Positions 36,533 through 45,749 are shown, counted from the stretch's first letter. The stretch: DNA of 64,000 nt from Burkholderia thailandensis E264 (GCF_000012365.1 NC_007651.1:434001-498000); one strand, 5' to 3'. Program-made: numbers and translations. The notes: generated by a model not told the origin, from the sequence alone.

Positions 36533-38086
36533 ATGAAAACAATCAAGCGAGCCCTCACGGGCGTGCTGGCATGCAGCGGTTTGCTCTTGTCCGGCGCCGC
36601 TCTGGCGGTGGGCGACAGCCCGGGCGGCCCCCGCGTCAACGAGATCAATCTCCAGCAGCCCGTGACGAAGATCGCCGAGGAGCTCTACGACCTTCACACG
36701 ATGATGCTGATCCTCTGCACGGTGATCTTCGTCGGCGTGTTCGGCGTGATGTTCTATTCGATCTTCGCGCACCGTAAGTCGAAAGGCCACAAGGCCGCCA
36801 ATTTCCACGAAAGCACCACCGTCGAAATCATCTGGACGATCGTGCCGTTCATCATCGTCGTGCTGATGGCGCTGCCCGCCACGAAGGCCGTCGTCGCGAT
36901 GAAGGACACGACGAACGCCGATCTCACGGTCAAGGTCACCGGCTACCAGTGGAAGTGGGGCTACGACTACGTGAAGGGCCCGGGCGAAGGCATCAGCTTC
37001 CTGTCCACGCTGTCGACGCCGCGCGCCGAAGTGAACGGCCAGCAGCCGATCAGCGACACCTATCTGCAGGAAGTCGATCACCCGCTCGTCGTGCCGGTCA
37101 ACAAGAAGATCCGCGTGATCACGACCGCGAACGACGTCGTCCACTCGTGGTACGTGCCCGCGTTCGGCGTGAAGCAGGACGCGATTCCGGGCTTCGTGCG
37201 CGATACCTGGTTCAAGGCCGATAAGGTCGGCACCTACCGCGGCTTCTGCACGGAGCTCTGCGGCAAGGAGCACGCGTACATGCCGGTCGTCGTCGAGGTG
37301 CTGTCGGACGACGACTACGCGAAGTGGGTGAGCGCGCAGAAGGCGAAGCTCGCCGCGGGCGCGGTCGATCCGAACAAGGTATATACGCGCGCCGAACTGA
37401 TGGCGCACGGCGAGGAAGTCTACAAGGCGAACTGCGCGGTGTGCCACCAGCCGAACGGCAAGGGCGTCGGCGCGTTCCCCGCGCTCGACGGCGGCAAGAT
37501 CGTCAACGGCCCGATCGCGGGCCACCTCGAGCAGGTGCTCAAGGGCAAGGGCGCGATGCCGTCGTGGGCGTCGCTGTCGGATCTCGACATCGCGTCGGTG
37601 ATCACGTACGAGCGCAACTCGTGGGGCAATCACAAGGGCGATTCGCTGCAGCCGAAGCAGGTGGCCGACGCGCGCAACGGCAAGCTGCCGGCTGACGCGC
37701 AGCAGGCGGACGGCGGCGCGGCGGCGCCGGCGGCGGATGCCTCGGGCGCGGCCGCGCAGACGCAGGCACGGACGCTGCCGGCGGCAATCTATTTCGAGAC
37801 GGGCAAGAGCGAGCTGCCGGCGGACGCGAAGGACGCGATCGCCGCGGCGGCCGAATACGTGAAGGCGCATCCGGACGCGAAGCTCGCGTTGTCGGGCTTC
37901 ACCGACAAGACGGGCTCGGCCGACGCGAACGCCGCACTGGCCAAGCGCCGCGCGCAGATCGTGCGCGATGCGCTGAAGACGGCCGGCGTTGCAGAGGACC
38001 GCATCATTCTGAAGAAGCCGGAAACGATCACGGGCGGGGCGGACGCGAAGGAAGCCCGGCGGGTCGAGATCGGCCCGGCGGCTTGA
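36533..38086 (+). CDS. coxB: Cytochrome c oxidase subunit II fused to cytochrome c and an OmpA-like domain
   Basis: A 517-residue subunit II in three parts. Residues 1-~260 are the normal subunit: signal peptide, two membrane helices and a CuA site (H204, C239, C243, H247, M250 in VHSWYVPAFG and GFCTELCGKEHAYM). Residues ~285-375 form a cytochrome c domain with heme motif C301-x-x-C304-H305 (NCAVCHQPNGKG) and a distal methionine in GKGAMPSWA. After an Ala/Gln-rich linker, residues ~419-517 match the OmpA peptidoglycan-binding fold (IYFETGKSELPADAKDAI; GFTDKTGSADANAALAKRRA; RRVEIG). It passes electrons to CuA. The caa3-like cytochrome fusion is known; the OmpA tail is unusual. RBS AAGGAAG precedes the ATG at 36533. 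Confidence 0.95.
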   Translation: MKTIKRALTGVLACSGLLLSGAALAVGDSPGGPRVNEINLQQPVTKIAEELYDLHTMMLILCTVIFVGVFGVMFYSIFAHRKSKGHKAANFHESTTVEIIWTIVPFIIVVLMALPATKAVVAMKDTTNADLTVKVTGYQWKWGYDYVKGPGEGISFLSTLSTPRAEVNGQQPISDTYLQEVDHPLVVPVNKKIRVITTANDVVHSWYVPAFGVKQDAIPGFVRDTWFKADKVGTYRGFCTELCGKEHAYMPVVVEVLSDDDYAKWVSAQKAKLAAGAVDPNKVYTRAELMAHGEEVYKANCAVCHQPNGKGVGAFPALDGGKIVNGPIAGHLEQVLKGKGAMPSWASLSDLDIASVITYERNSWGNHKGDSLQPKQVADARNGKLPADAQQADGGAAAPAADASGAAAQTQARTLPAAIYFETGKSELPADAKDAIAAAAEYVKAHPDAKLALSGFTDKTGSADANAALAKRRAQIVRDALKTAGVAEDRIILKKPETITGGADAKEARRVEIGPAA

Positions 38087-38129
38087 CGTGTCGCTGTGTT
38101 TGTCGACGTATTCGCATTAGGAGATTCTC

Positions 38130-39737
38130 ATGTCTAGCATCGGGCACGACGTAGCCGCGGGCCACGCGCACGACGACCACGCGCACGAAACCCCGCACGG
38201 CTGGCGGCGCTGGCTGTTCGCCACCAACCACAAGGATATCGGTACGCTGTACCTGCTGTTCTCGTTCATCATGTTCCTGTCGGGCGGCGTGATGGCGCTC
38301 GCGATTCGCGCCGAGCTGTTCGAGCCGGGCCTGCAGATCATGCGGCCCGAGTTCTTCAATCAGCTCACGACGATGCACGGCCTCATCATGGTGTTCGGCG
38401 CGATCATGCCGGCCTTCGTCGGCTTCGCGAACTGGATGATCCCGCTGCAGATCGGCGCGTCGGACATGGCGTTCGCGCGGATGAACAACTTCAGCTTCTG
38501 GCTGCTGCCGGTGGCTGCGGTGCTGCTTGTCGGCTCGTTCTTCGCGCCGGGCGGCGCGACGGCCGCCGGCTGGACGCTGTACGCGCCGCTGTCGACGCAG
38601 ATGGGTCCGGGCATGGACTTCGCGATCTTCGCGGTGCACATCATGGGCGCGTCGTCGATCATGGGCGGGATCAACATCGTCGTGACGATCCTGAACATGC
38701 GCGCGCCGGGCATGACGCTGATGAAGATGCCGATGTTCGCGTGGACGTGGCTGATCACGGCCTATCTGCTGATCGCCGTGATGCCGGTTCTGGCGGGCGC
38801 GATCACGATGGTGCTGTTCGACCGCCACTTCGGCACGTCGTTCTTCAACGCGGCGGGCGGCGGCGATCCGGTGATGTACCAGCACATCTTCTGGTTCTTC
38901 GGCCACCCCGAGGTGTACATCATGATTCTGCCGGCGTTCGGGATCGTGTCGCAGGTGATCCCGGCGTTCTCGCGCAAGCCCCTGTTCGGCTACAGCTCGA
39001 TGGTGTACGCGACGGCGTCGATCGCGATCCTGTCGTTCATGGTCTGGGCGCACCACATGTTCGTCACCGGCATGCCGGTGACGGGCCAGCTGTTCTTCAT
39101 GTACGCGACGATGCTGATCGCGGTGCCGACGGGCGTGAAGGTGTTCAACTGGCTCGCGACGATGTGGCGCGGCTCGCTCACGTTCGAGACGCCGATGCTG
39201 TTCGCGATCGGCTTCCTGTTCGTGTTCACGATGGGCGGCTTCACGGGCCTGATGCTCGCGATGGCGCCGCTCGACATCCAGTACCACGGCACGTACTTCG
39301 TCGTCGCCCACTTCCACTACGTGCTCGTCGCGGGCTCGCTGTTCGCGCTCTTCGCCGGGTGGTATTACTGGGCGCCGAAGTGGACCGGCTGGATGTACAA
39401 CGAGACGCGCGGGAAGATCCACTTCTGGGCGTCGATGATCTTCTTCAACATCACGTTCTTCCCGATGCACTTCGTCGGTCTCGCGGGCATGCCGCGCCGC
39501 TATGCGGACTACCCGGCGCAGTTCACCGATTTCAACCAGCTCGCGACGATCGGCGCATTCGGCTTCGGCCTCGCGCAGGTGTACTTCCTGTTCGCGATCG
39601 TGCTGCCCGCGTATCGCGGCGGCGGCGAGCTCGAGCGCGCATCCGACAAGCCGTGGGACGGCGCGACGGGCCTCGAGTGGACGGTGCCGAGCCCGGCTCC
39701 GTTCCACACGTTCGAGCATCCGCCGACGGTCGAATAA
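38130..39737 (+). CDS. coxA: Cytochrome c oxidase subunit I
   Basis: A 535-residue heme-copper oxidase core with ~12 membrane helices. It holds heme a, heme a3 and CuB. Visible ligands: TTMHGLIMVFGAIMPAF (low-spin heme histidine), the cross-linked His-Tyr pair in FWFFGHPEVYIMILPAFG, HHMFVTGM (CuB histidines) and HFHYVLVAGSLFAL (a3 and a ligands). The gene follows coxB by 43 bases. Confidence 0.98.
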   Translation: MSSIGHDVAAGHAHDDHAHETPHGWRRWLFATNHKDIGTLYLLFSFIMFLSGGVMALAIRAELFEPGLQIMRPEFFNQLTTMHGLIMVFGAIMPAFVGFANWMIPLQIGASDMAFARMNNFSFWLLPVAAVLLVGSFFAPGGATAAGWTLYAPLSTQMGPGMDFAIFAVHIMGASSIMGGINIVVTILNMRAPGMTLMKMPMFAWTWLITAYLLIAVMPVLAGAITMVLFDRHFGTSFFNAAGGGDPVMYQHIFWFFGHPEVYIMILPAFGIVSQVIPAFSRKPLFGYSSMVYATASIAILSFMVWAHHMFVTGMPVTGQLFFMYATMLIAVPTGVKVFNWLATMWRGSLTFETPMLFAIGFLFVFTMGGFTGLMLAMAPLDIQYHGTYFVVAHFHYVLVAGSLFALFAGWYYWAPKWTGWMYNETRGKIHFWASMIFFNITFFPMHFVGLAGMPRRYADYPAQFTDFNQLATIGAFGFGLAQVYFLFAIVLPAYRGGGELERASDKPWDGATGLEWTVPSPAPFHTFEHPPTVE

Positions 39738-39805
39738 TGGTTTGACGGCGTTCGCCGCCCGTGTCGCACGACGCGGGCGGCGCAAACCGGAACGAAAAAA
39801 TTCGC

Positions 39806-39946
39806 ATGACCCGGAATTCACAAAAAAGACGAACGTCCGCCGAGATTCGCGCGGGCAACAAGCGGCTGCTCTTGATCCTGCTCATCGTCGTCGCCGTTTT
39901 CTTTGTGGGTGCCGTCGTCCGGCAGTGGATTGCGTCCACGTCCTGA
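39806..39946 (+). CDS. Cytochrome oxidase small assembly protein (46 residues)
   Basis: MTRNSQKRRTSAEIRAGNKR followed by one membrane helix LLLILLIVVAVFFVGAVV and a short tail. It sits between coxA and ctaG, 21 bases ahead of ctaG. Small basic single-helix proteins at this place are annotated in Burkholderia and relatives as oxidase assembly proteins; no biochemical role is known to me. The ATG at 39806 is preferred over 39761. The spacing and strand fit the operon. Confidence 0.75.
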   Translation: MTRNSQKRRTSAEIRAGNKRLLLILLIVVAVFFVGAVVRQWIASTS

Positions 39947-39967
39947 CGCAGTATTGAGGAAGTCCAG

Positions 39968-40573
39968 ATGTCGAAGTCCGACGCGAACGTCGATCGCGCG
40001 TTCAACCGGTCGATGCTCGTGAAGCTCATCGTCGTGGCGGGACTGATGTTCGGTTTCGGCTTCGCGCTGGTGCCGATGTACCGCGCGATCTGCCAGGTCA
40101 CCGGCATCAATAACCTGCTGCAGCGCGACGTCAGCGAGCGGGAGGCGAAGAACACGCAGATCGATTACACCCGGACGGTGTCGATCGAGCTCGACGCGAA
40201 CGCACGCGGGCCGCTCGGCTTCAAACCGCAGCGCAGCAGCATCGACGTGCATCCGGGCGAGTTGACGACGGTCGTGTACGAAGTGACGAACGGGCAGGGC
40301 AGGACGGTGGTCGCGCAGGCGATCCCGAGCTACGCGCCGAAGCAGGCCACCGAGTTCTTCAAGAAGATCGAGTGCTTCTGCTTCACGCAACAGACGCTCG
40401 CGGCGAACGAGACGCGCGACATGCCGGTCGTATTCGTGATCGATCCGAAGCTGCCGAAGGACGTGAAGACGATCACGCTGTCGTACACGTTCTTCGAGCT
40501 GAACACGCCCGCGCCAGCGGTGAAGGGCGCGGCGGGGCAGGCGGGCGGCGCCGCGGCGAAGCCCGCCGCGTGA
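39968..40573 (+). CDS. ctaG: Cytochrome c oxidase assembly protein CtaG (Cox11)
   Basis: A 201-residue copper chaperone that delivers CuB to subunit I. One N-terminal membrane helix (about 17-38), then an immunoglobulin-like domain with the copper-binding pair C136-F-C138 in KIECFCFTQQTL, and the block DPKLPKDVKTITLSYTFFEL. The C-terminal ~20 residues are Ala/Gly/Pro-rich. It follows the small protein and precedes the DUF2970 gene by 16 bases. Confidence 0.96.
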   Translation: MSKSDANVDRAFNRSMLVKLIVVAGLMFGFGFALVPMYRAICQVTGINNLLQRDVSEREAKNTQIDYTRTVSIELDANARGPLGFKPQRSSIDVHPGELTTVVYEVTNGQGRTVVAQAIPSYAPKQATEFFKKIECFCFTQQTLAANETRDMPVVFVIDPKLPKDVKTITLSYTFFELNTPAPAVKGAAGQAGGAAAKPAA

Positions 40574-40589
40574 CATTGAGGAGGCGACG

Positions 40590-40793
40590 GTGGTGAGCGG
40601 AACGGGCAACAAGAGCACGTTCGTCCAGACGATCAAGGCGGTGATGTGGTCGTTCTTCGGCGTACGCAAGCGGCGCGATCTCGAAGCGGACGCGACGCAA
40701 CTGAACCCGCTGCACGTGCTGATCGCCGCGCTGATCGGGGCGGCCGTGTTCGTCGGCGTGCTGATCCTGATCGTGCACGCGGTCGTCGGGTAG
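40590..40793 (+). CDS. DUF2970 small membrane protein
   Basis: A 67-residue protein with a central basic region (FFGVRKRRDLEADATQL) and one C-terminal membrane helix (about 42-65). DUF2970 members are found next to oxidase genes in beta-proteobacteria. GTG-rich start area: the ATG-like start at 40590 (GTG in VVSGTGNKS context) follows GAGGCG. Role unknown. Confidence 0.82.
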   Translation: MVSGTGNKSTFVQTIKAVMWSFFGVRKRRDLEADATQLNPLHVLIAALIGAAVFVGVLILIVHAVVG

Positions 40794-40926
40794 CGGGGCG
40801 GAATCGAGCGGGCGCGCCGCCGTGCGCGTTCGCGAGCGGAAACAAAGCGAGGCGGCGCCGCGCGCACCGCCGCAGAAATAAGCCGGATCGTTCCGGAACA
40901 AATTGGACTGAAGTGGAGAATCAAGC

Positions 40927-41784
40927 ATGACCGGTCAAAACGAGAGCCCGTACTATTTCGTGCCGCACCCGTCGCAGCACCCGATCAGCGCGGCCATCGG
41001 CCTGCTGATCATGCTCGGCTCGTTCGCGCTGTGGGTGAACGGCGAGCCGTGGGCGCCTTACACGGCGCTCGTCGGTCTGCTGTGGCTGCTGTTCGTGCTG
41101 TATCACTGGTTCGGCGACGCGATCGCCGAGTCGGAAGGCGGGATGTACGGCAAGCGGGTCGACAAGTCGTACCGCTGGAGCATGAGCTGGTTCATCTTCT
41201 CCGAAGTGATGTTCTTCGGCGCGTTCTTCGGCGCGCTGTTCTATGCGCGCGAAATCGCGATGCACCAGCTCGGCAGCCTCGACTACAAGCTGATCTGGCC
41301 GGACTTTTCCGCCGTGTGGCCGAACGAAGGCCCGGGCGCGCTCGTCGGCCATTTCAAGACGATGGGCCCGTGGCCGATCCCGACCCTCAACACCGCGTTG
41401 CTGCTGTCGTCGGGCGCGACGCTGACGGTGTCGCATCACGCGCTGCGCGACGATCACCGCAAGAAGGCGATCGCGTGGCTTGCCGCGACGCTCGTGTTCG
41501 GCGTCTGCTTCCTGTTCCTGCAGGGCTTCGAATACTTCCACGCGTACAACGAGCTGAACCTGACGCTCGGCTCCGGCGTGTACGGCTCGACGTTCTTCCT
41601 GCTGACGGGCTTCCACGGCTTCCACGTGTTCCTGGGCGGCACGATGCTCGCGGTGGTGCTGGTGCGGATGATCCGCGGTCACTTCAAGCCGGATCACCAC
41701 TTCGCATTCGAAGGCGCCGCGTGGTATTGGCACTTCGTCGACGTCGTCTGGCTCGGCCTGTACGTCGTCGTCTACTGGCTGTAA
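40927..41784 (+). CDS. coxC: Cytochrome c oxidase subunit III
   Basis: A 285-residue subunit III with seven membrane helices. Family blocks are YYFVPHPSQHPISAAIG, SWFIFSEVMFFGAFFGALFY, and GFHGFHVFLGGTML plus AAWYWHFVDVVWLGLY at the end. It is the last structural subunit of the aa3 enzyme and is followed directly by a terminator. A glutamate in SEVMFF is the conserved one linked to oxygen access. Confidence 0.97.
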   Translation: MTGQNESPYYFVPHPSQHPISAAIGLLIMLGSFALWVNGEPWAPYTALVGLLWLLFVLYHWFGDAIAESEGGMYGKRVDKSYRWSMSWFIFSEVMFFGAFFGALFYAREIAMHQLGSLDYKLIWPDFSAVWPNEGPGALVGHFKTMGPWPIPTLNTALLLSSGATLTVSHHALRDDHRKKAIAWLAATLVFGVCFLFLQGFEYFHAYNELNLTLGSGVYGSTFFLLTGFHGFHVFLGGTMLAVVLVRMIRGHFKPDHHFAFEGAAWYWHFVDVVWLGLYVVVYWL

Positions 41785-41790
41785 CAACGA

Positions 41791-41823
41791 AAACGGCCCG
41801 CGCAGCGATGCGCGGGCCGTTTG
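41791..41823 (+). terminator. Terminator after coxC
   Basis: AAACGGCCCGCGCA pairs with TGCGCGGGCCGTTT around GCGA, ending in a short T-run. It separates the structural oxidase genes from the assembly genes. Confidence 0.8.
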
Positions 41824-41945
41824 CTTGGCTCCGTCGGCGCAGCGATGCGCGCCGAAAGGGCCGCAGGCCGACCGGTGCGCCGCCCCGACTTCGTCGGGCG
41901 GCGCTTTTGCTTGAAGGGGCGGCTCTCGTGCGGCGTTATGCCGCA

Positions 41946-42155
41946 TCAGCGGCCGATCGGAATGCCGGTCGAATGGATCCAGCCCATCCAGTTCGCGAAC
42001 AGGATGAACAGGAACAGCGAGATCGACAGCCCGACCCGCATCGCGAGCGACCAGACCATCCGCTTCGTATGGCCTCGGTCGTGCATCATGAAATACAGCG
42101 CCGACACCATGCTGGCGATGATGAGTACGAAGGCGATCGGAACGAGAATGTGCAT
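41946..42155 (-). CDS. Twin-transmembrane protein, DUF2909 family
   Basis: A 69-residue protein with two membrane helices: residues ~3-22 (ILVPIAFVLIIASMVSALYF) and ~40-58, joined by MMHDRGHTKRMVWSLAMR. DUF2909 proteins accompany cox and surf1 genes in many proteobacteria. This one is read opposite to its neighbours, between coxC and surf1, and its 5' end faces surf1 with an 87-base gap. Function unknown. Confidence 0.85.
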   Translation of the reverse strand: MHILVPIAFVLIIASMVSALYFMMHDRGHTKRMVWSLAMRVGLSISLFLFILFANWMGWIHSTGIPIGR

Positions 42156-42242
42156 GAAGCTAACCGGTAACCGGCAGTTGGAGGAAGAAAGGACCATTAT
42201 CGCACTTCGGTCGGGCGATCGTCGCGCCCGGGGAGCGGCGCG

Positions 42243-42956
42243 ATGAGAATTCGCTGGCTGCCTGCGCTGCTGATTCTCGCGGTGATCGCGATCACGGTGC
42301 GGCTCGGTTTCTGGCAGCGCGACCGCGCGCATCAGAAGGAGGCGCTCGACGCGCAGATCACGCGCTACGAGCGCGCAAACCCCGTCGACGTGCCGCGCGA
42401 GTCCGTCGCGCTGAAGGACATCGAGTTCCATCGCGTGCGCGCCACGGGGCGCTTCATGCCGGAGCTCGCGGTGTTCCTCGACAACCGGCCGTATAACGAC
42501 CAGCCGGGCTTCTACGTCGTGATGCCGATGAAGCTCGCGAACGGCGGCTACGTGCTCGTGAACCGCGGCTGGCTGCCGCGCAATTACGCCGATCGCACCG
42601 CGATCGAGCCGTTCGAGACGCCCGCGGGCGACGTGACGGTCGAGGGCATTGCGCGCGGCAACGCGTCTCGCGCGTTCGAGCTCGGCGAGGGCGGGTCGGC
42701 CGCGCGCCAGAAGATCCGTCAGAATCTCGACGCCGCAGCGTATGCGCAGGAAACAGGGCTGCCGCTGCAGCCGTTCGTGATTCAGCAGACGAGCGACGAC
42801 GGCGACAAGCTCGTGCGCGACTGGCCCGCGCCGACGACGGGCGTCGAGCGCAATTACGGTTACATGTTCCAGTGGTGGGGCATGGCGGCGGCCGCCGCCG
42901 GCTTCGGTCTGTATGCCGCGCGGCGCGCGGCGAAAAAGCAATCCGGCGACGCGTGA
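42243..42956 (+). CDS. SURF1-family oxidase assembly protein
   Basis: A 237-residue protein with a membrane helix at each end (about 4-22 and 209-227) and a periplasmic domain between. Family blocks are VRLGFWQRDRAHQKEAL, VFLDNRPYNDQPGFYVVMP and GYVLVNRGWLPR. SURF1 helps insert heme a into subunit I. It begins a second oxidase gene group, four genes of which follow on the same strand. Confidence 0.95.
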   Translation: MRIRWLPALLILAVIAITVRLGFWQRDRAHQKEALDAQITRYERANPVDVPRESVALKDIEFHRVRATGRFMPELAVFLDNRPYNDQPGFYVVMPMKLANGGYVLVNRGWLPRNYADRTAIEPFETPAGDVTVEGIARGNASRAFELGEGGSAARQKIRQNLDAAAYAQETGLPLQPFVIQQTSDDGDKLVRDWPAPTTGVERNYGYMFQWWGMAAAAAGFGLYAARRAAKKQSGDA

Positions 42957-43020
42957 GCGCGGCGCAGGCGAGTCGCGCGGCGCCGCGCGACGTCCATCGT
43001 TTCAAGAGGTCTTTTTGGTG

Positions 43021-43662
43021 ATGCAATCTTCCCGACCGACGCAGCCGCAACGCGGCCAGCAAGCGGCACCCGCGCAGCGCGGTTCATGGAAGCGCGGCCG
43101 CTGGGTGCTGCTCGCGCTCGCGCTCGTGTGCGCCGCGCCCGTGATCGCGTCGTATCTCACGTATTACGTGATCAAGCCGCGCGGCGGCACGACCAACTAC
43201 GGCACGCTGATCGAGCCGCAGCGGCCGATTCCGTCCGATCTGAGCGTCGTCGACGAAACGGGCAAGACGATGCCGCTCGCATCGTTGCGCGGCGTATGGC
43301 TGTTCGTGATGGAGGACAGCGGCGCGTGCGGCGACGCGTGCGCGAAGAAGCTCTACTTCATGCGCCAGGTGCGCGCGACGCAGGCGGGCGAGCGGCACCG
43401 GATCACGATGGTGTGGCTCAAGAGCGACGCGGCGAACGTGCCGGCGGCCATCGCCGACGCCTATCCGGACACGCTCAAGCTGCGCGCCGATCCGGCCGCG
43501 GTCGCCGCATGGCTGCCCGCCGACGCGGGTACGCAGGTGACCGATCACCTGTATCTCGTCGACCCGAACGGCAACCTGATGATGCGTTTCCCGAAGAATC
43601 CCGATCCGAGCAAGATCAAGCAGGATGTGACGAAGCTCCTGAAGTGGTCGAGCATCGGTTGA
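43021..43662 (+). CDS. Sco-like thioredoxin-fold membrane protein with CxxxC motif
   Basis: A 213-residue protein with one membrane helix (about 25-48) and a thioredoxin-like periplasmic domain. The motif C103-G-D-A-C107 (DSGACGDACAKKLYFMRQVR) copies the spacing of the Sco1 copper site, but the usual proline after the second cysteine is missing. VTDHLYLVDPNGNLMMRF resembles the Sco region with the third ligand histidine, although the histidine lies three residues closer to the DP. It is often annotated only as a membrane protein. It lies between surf1 and ctaA, so a role in copper or redox handling for oxidase assembly is likely. Confidence 0.8.
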   Translation: MQSSRPTQPQRGQQAAPAQRGSWKRGRWVLLALALVCAAPVIASYLTYYVIKPRGGTTNYGTLIEPQRPIPSDLSVVDETGKTMPLASLRGVWLFVMEDSGACGDACAKKLYFMRQVRATQAGERHRITMVWLKSDAANVPAAIADAYPDTLKLRADPAAVAAWLPADAGTQVTDHLYLVDPNGNLMMRFPKNPDPSKIKQDVTKLLKWSSIG

Positions 43663-43705
43663 GCGCCGGCTGCGACCGGCGATAAAGGGTAAGAGAGAAA
43701 CTCGG

Positions 43706-44815
43706 ATGTATCTACTGCAACTCGGCCTGATCGGCCTCTGCATCGCGCTGCTGCCGCTGTCGTACGTGTGGGTGAAGGCGGACGACGACAAGTTCCGCAA
43801 GCTCGTCTGGATCACGACGTTCCTCACGCTCGATCTCGTGATGTTCGGCGGCTTCACGCGCCTGACCGATTCCGGCCTCGGCTGCCCGGACTGGCCGGGG
43901 TGCTACGGCACGTCGTCGCCGTTCATCGCGCACGCGGCGATCACGGCCGCCCATCAGGCAATGCCCACCGGCCCCGTCAGCATGACGAAGGCATGGATCG
44001 AGATGATCCACCGCTATTTCGCGATGGCGATCGGCGTGCTGATCATCGCGCAGACGGTGATCGCTTGGGCCGCGCGGCTGCGCCGCAAGCCGCTTCACGT
44101 ATCGCCGTGGTGGCCGACGAGCCTGTTGCTGCTCATTCTCGTGCAGGGCGCGTTCGGCGCGTGGACCGTGACGATGAAGCTGCAGCCGGTGATCGTCACG
44201 ATCCACCTGCTGCTCGGCCTGACGCTGCTCGGCACGCTCGGCTGGCTCGCCGCGCGGCAGACGCCGCTGCCCGCGCACGAGCCCGACGCGGGCCGCTACC
44301 GCGCGGCGGCGCTCGCGGCGCTCGTGCTGCTCGTCGCGCAGATCGCGCTTGGCGGCTGGGTCAGCACCAACTACGCGGTGCTCGCCTGCACCGATTTCCC
44401 GACCTGCAACGGCGCGTGGATTCCGCCGATGGATTTCCGCAACGGCTTCCATTTGTGGCGCGCGCTCGGGATGACGAACGACGGCGAGGCGATCACGCAG
44501 GACGCGCTCGTCGCGATCCACTGGACGCACCGGACGTTCGCGTTCGTGGTCGTCGCGTATCTGATCGCGTTCGCGCTGAAGATGCGCCGCTTCGCGTCGC
44601 TGCGGCGGCCGGCGAACGGCGTGCTGGCTGTCGTCGTGCTGCAGTTCGTCACGGGGTTGACGAATATCGTGCTGCAATGGCCATTGCCCGTCGCCGTCGC
44701 GCACAACGGGGGCGCCGCGATCCTGTTGCTCCTCGTCGTCATGCTAAACTTTCGCATCCTTTCAAGCCGTCCCGGCCGCGTCGCGCAACCCGCGCACGAC
44801 GCCGCGCCCGCGTGA
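43706..44815 (+). CDS. ctaA: Heme A synthase (COX15/CtaA)
   Basis: A 369-residue, eight-helix membrane enzyme that oxidises the C8 methyl of heme O to formyl. Signature blocks are GGFTRLTDSGLGCPDWPGCYG, EMIHRYFAMAIGVLI, and in the second half GGWVSTNYAVLACTDFPTCNG and AIHWTHRTFAFVVV, the four histidines being the heme ligands. It begins 43 bases after the Sco-like gene and 12 bases before ctaB. Confidence 0.96.
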   Translation: MYLLQLGLIGLCIALLPLSYVWVKADDDKFRKLVWITTFLTLDLVMFGGFTRLTDSGLGCPDWPGCYGTSSPFIAHAAITAAHQAMPTGPVSMTKAWIEMIHRYFAMAIGVLIIAQTVIAWAARLRRKPLHVSPWWPTSLLLLILVQGAFGAWTVTMKLQPVIVTIHLLLGLTLLGTLGWLAARQTPLPAHEPDAGRYRAAALAALVLLVAQIALGGWVSTNYAVLACTDFPTCNGAWIPPMDFRNGFHLWRALGMTNDGEAITQDALVAIHWTHRTFAFVVVAYLIAFALKMRRFASLRRPANGVLAVVVLQFVTGLTNIVLQWPLPVAVAHNGGAAILLLLVVMLNFRILSSRPGRVAQPAHDAAPA

Positions 44816-44827
44816 CGTTGACCGTAC

Positions 44828-45730
44828 ATGGACACGACACTTTCCCATACGCCCGGTAGCCGCCTCTCCCAGTATCTGGCGCTGACGAAGCCTCGCGTCA
44901 CGCAGCTCGCCGTATTCTGCGCGGTGATCGGGATGTTCCTCGCGACGCCGGGCATGGTGCCGTGGAAAGTGCTGCTCGGCGGCACGGTCGGCATCGGGCT
45001 GCTCGCGGGCTCCGCGTTCGCGATCAATTGCCTCGTCGAGCAGAAGATCGACGCGATGATGCGGCGCACCGCGTGGCGTCCGTCCGCGCGCGGCGAGATC
45101 ACGACCTTGCAGATCCTCGCGTTCTCGACCGTGCTGGGCGGGCTCGGCGCGTGGACGCTCTACACGTTCACGAATCCGCTGACGATGTGGCTGACGATCG
45201 CGACGTTCGTCGGCTACGCGGTGATCTACACGCTGCTGCTCAAGCCGATGACGCCGCAGAACATCGTGATCGGCGGCGCGTCGGGCGCGATGCCGCCCGC
45301 GCTCGGCTGGGCGGCCGTCACGGGCGCGGTGCCGGGCGATGCATGGATTCTCGTGTTGATCATCTTCGTGTGGACGCCGCCGCATTTCTGGGTGCTCGCG
45401 CTCTATCGCCGCAAGGACTACGAGAACGCCGGCCTGCCGATGCTGCCCGTCACGCACGGCGAGCAGTTCACGCGGCTGCACATCCTGCTGTACACGGTGA
45501 TCCTGTTCGCCGTCACGATGATGCCGTTCATCTCCGGGATGAGCGGGGCCGTCTACCTGACGAGCGCGGTGCTGCTCGGCGCGATCTTCCTCGCGTACGC
45601 GTGGAAGATCTATCGCGATTACTCGGATGCGCTCGCGCGCCGCGCGTTCCGCTATTCGATCGTCTATCTGTCGCTGCTGTTCGCTGCGCTTTTGGTTGAC
45701 CACTACGCACGTCCCGTGATCGGGATGTAA
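44828..45730 (+). CDS. ctaB: Protoheme IX farnesyltransferase (heme O synthase)
   Basis: A 300-residue UbiA-family prenyltransferase that makes heme O from heme B, the step before CtaA. Prenyl-diphosphate-binding motifs: [19 protein letters not shown] and the second, [19 protein letters not shown]; also [20 protein letters not shown]. Nine membrane helices are expected. It is equivalent to cyoE of E. coli. Confidence 0.96.
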   Translation: MDTTLSHTPGSRLSQYLALTKPRVTQLAVFCAVIGMFLATPGMVPWKVLLGGTVGIGLLAGSAFAINCLVEQKIDAMMRRTAWRPSARGEITTLQILAFSTVLGGLGAWTLYTFTNPLTMWLTIATFVGYAVIYTLLLKPMTPQNIVIGGASGAMPPALGWAAVTGAVPGDAWILVLIIFVWTPPHFWVLALYRRKDYENAGLPMLPVTHGEQFTRLHILLYTVILFAVTMMPFISGMSGAVYLTSAVLLGAIFLAYAWKIYRDYSDALARRAFRYSIVYLSLLFAALLVDHYARPVIGM

Positions 45731-45749
45731 CTCCAACGGTTCGATTCCG

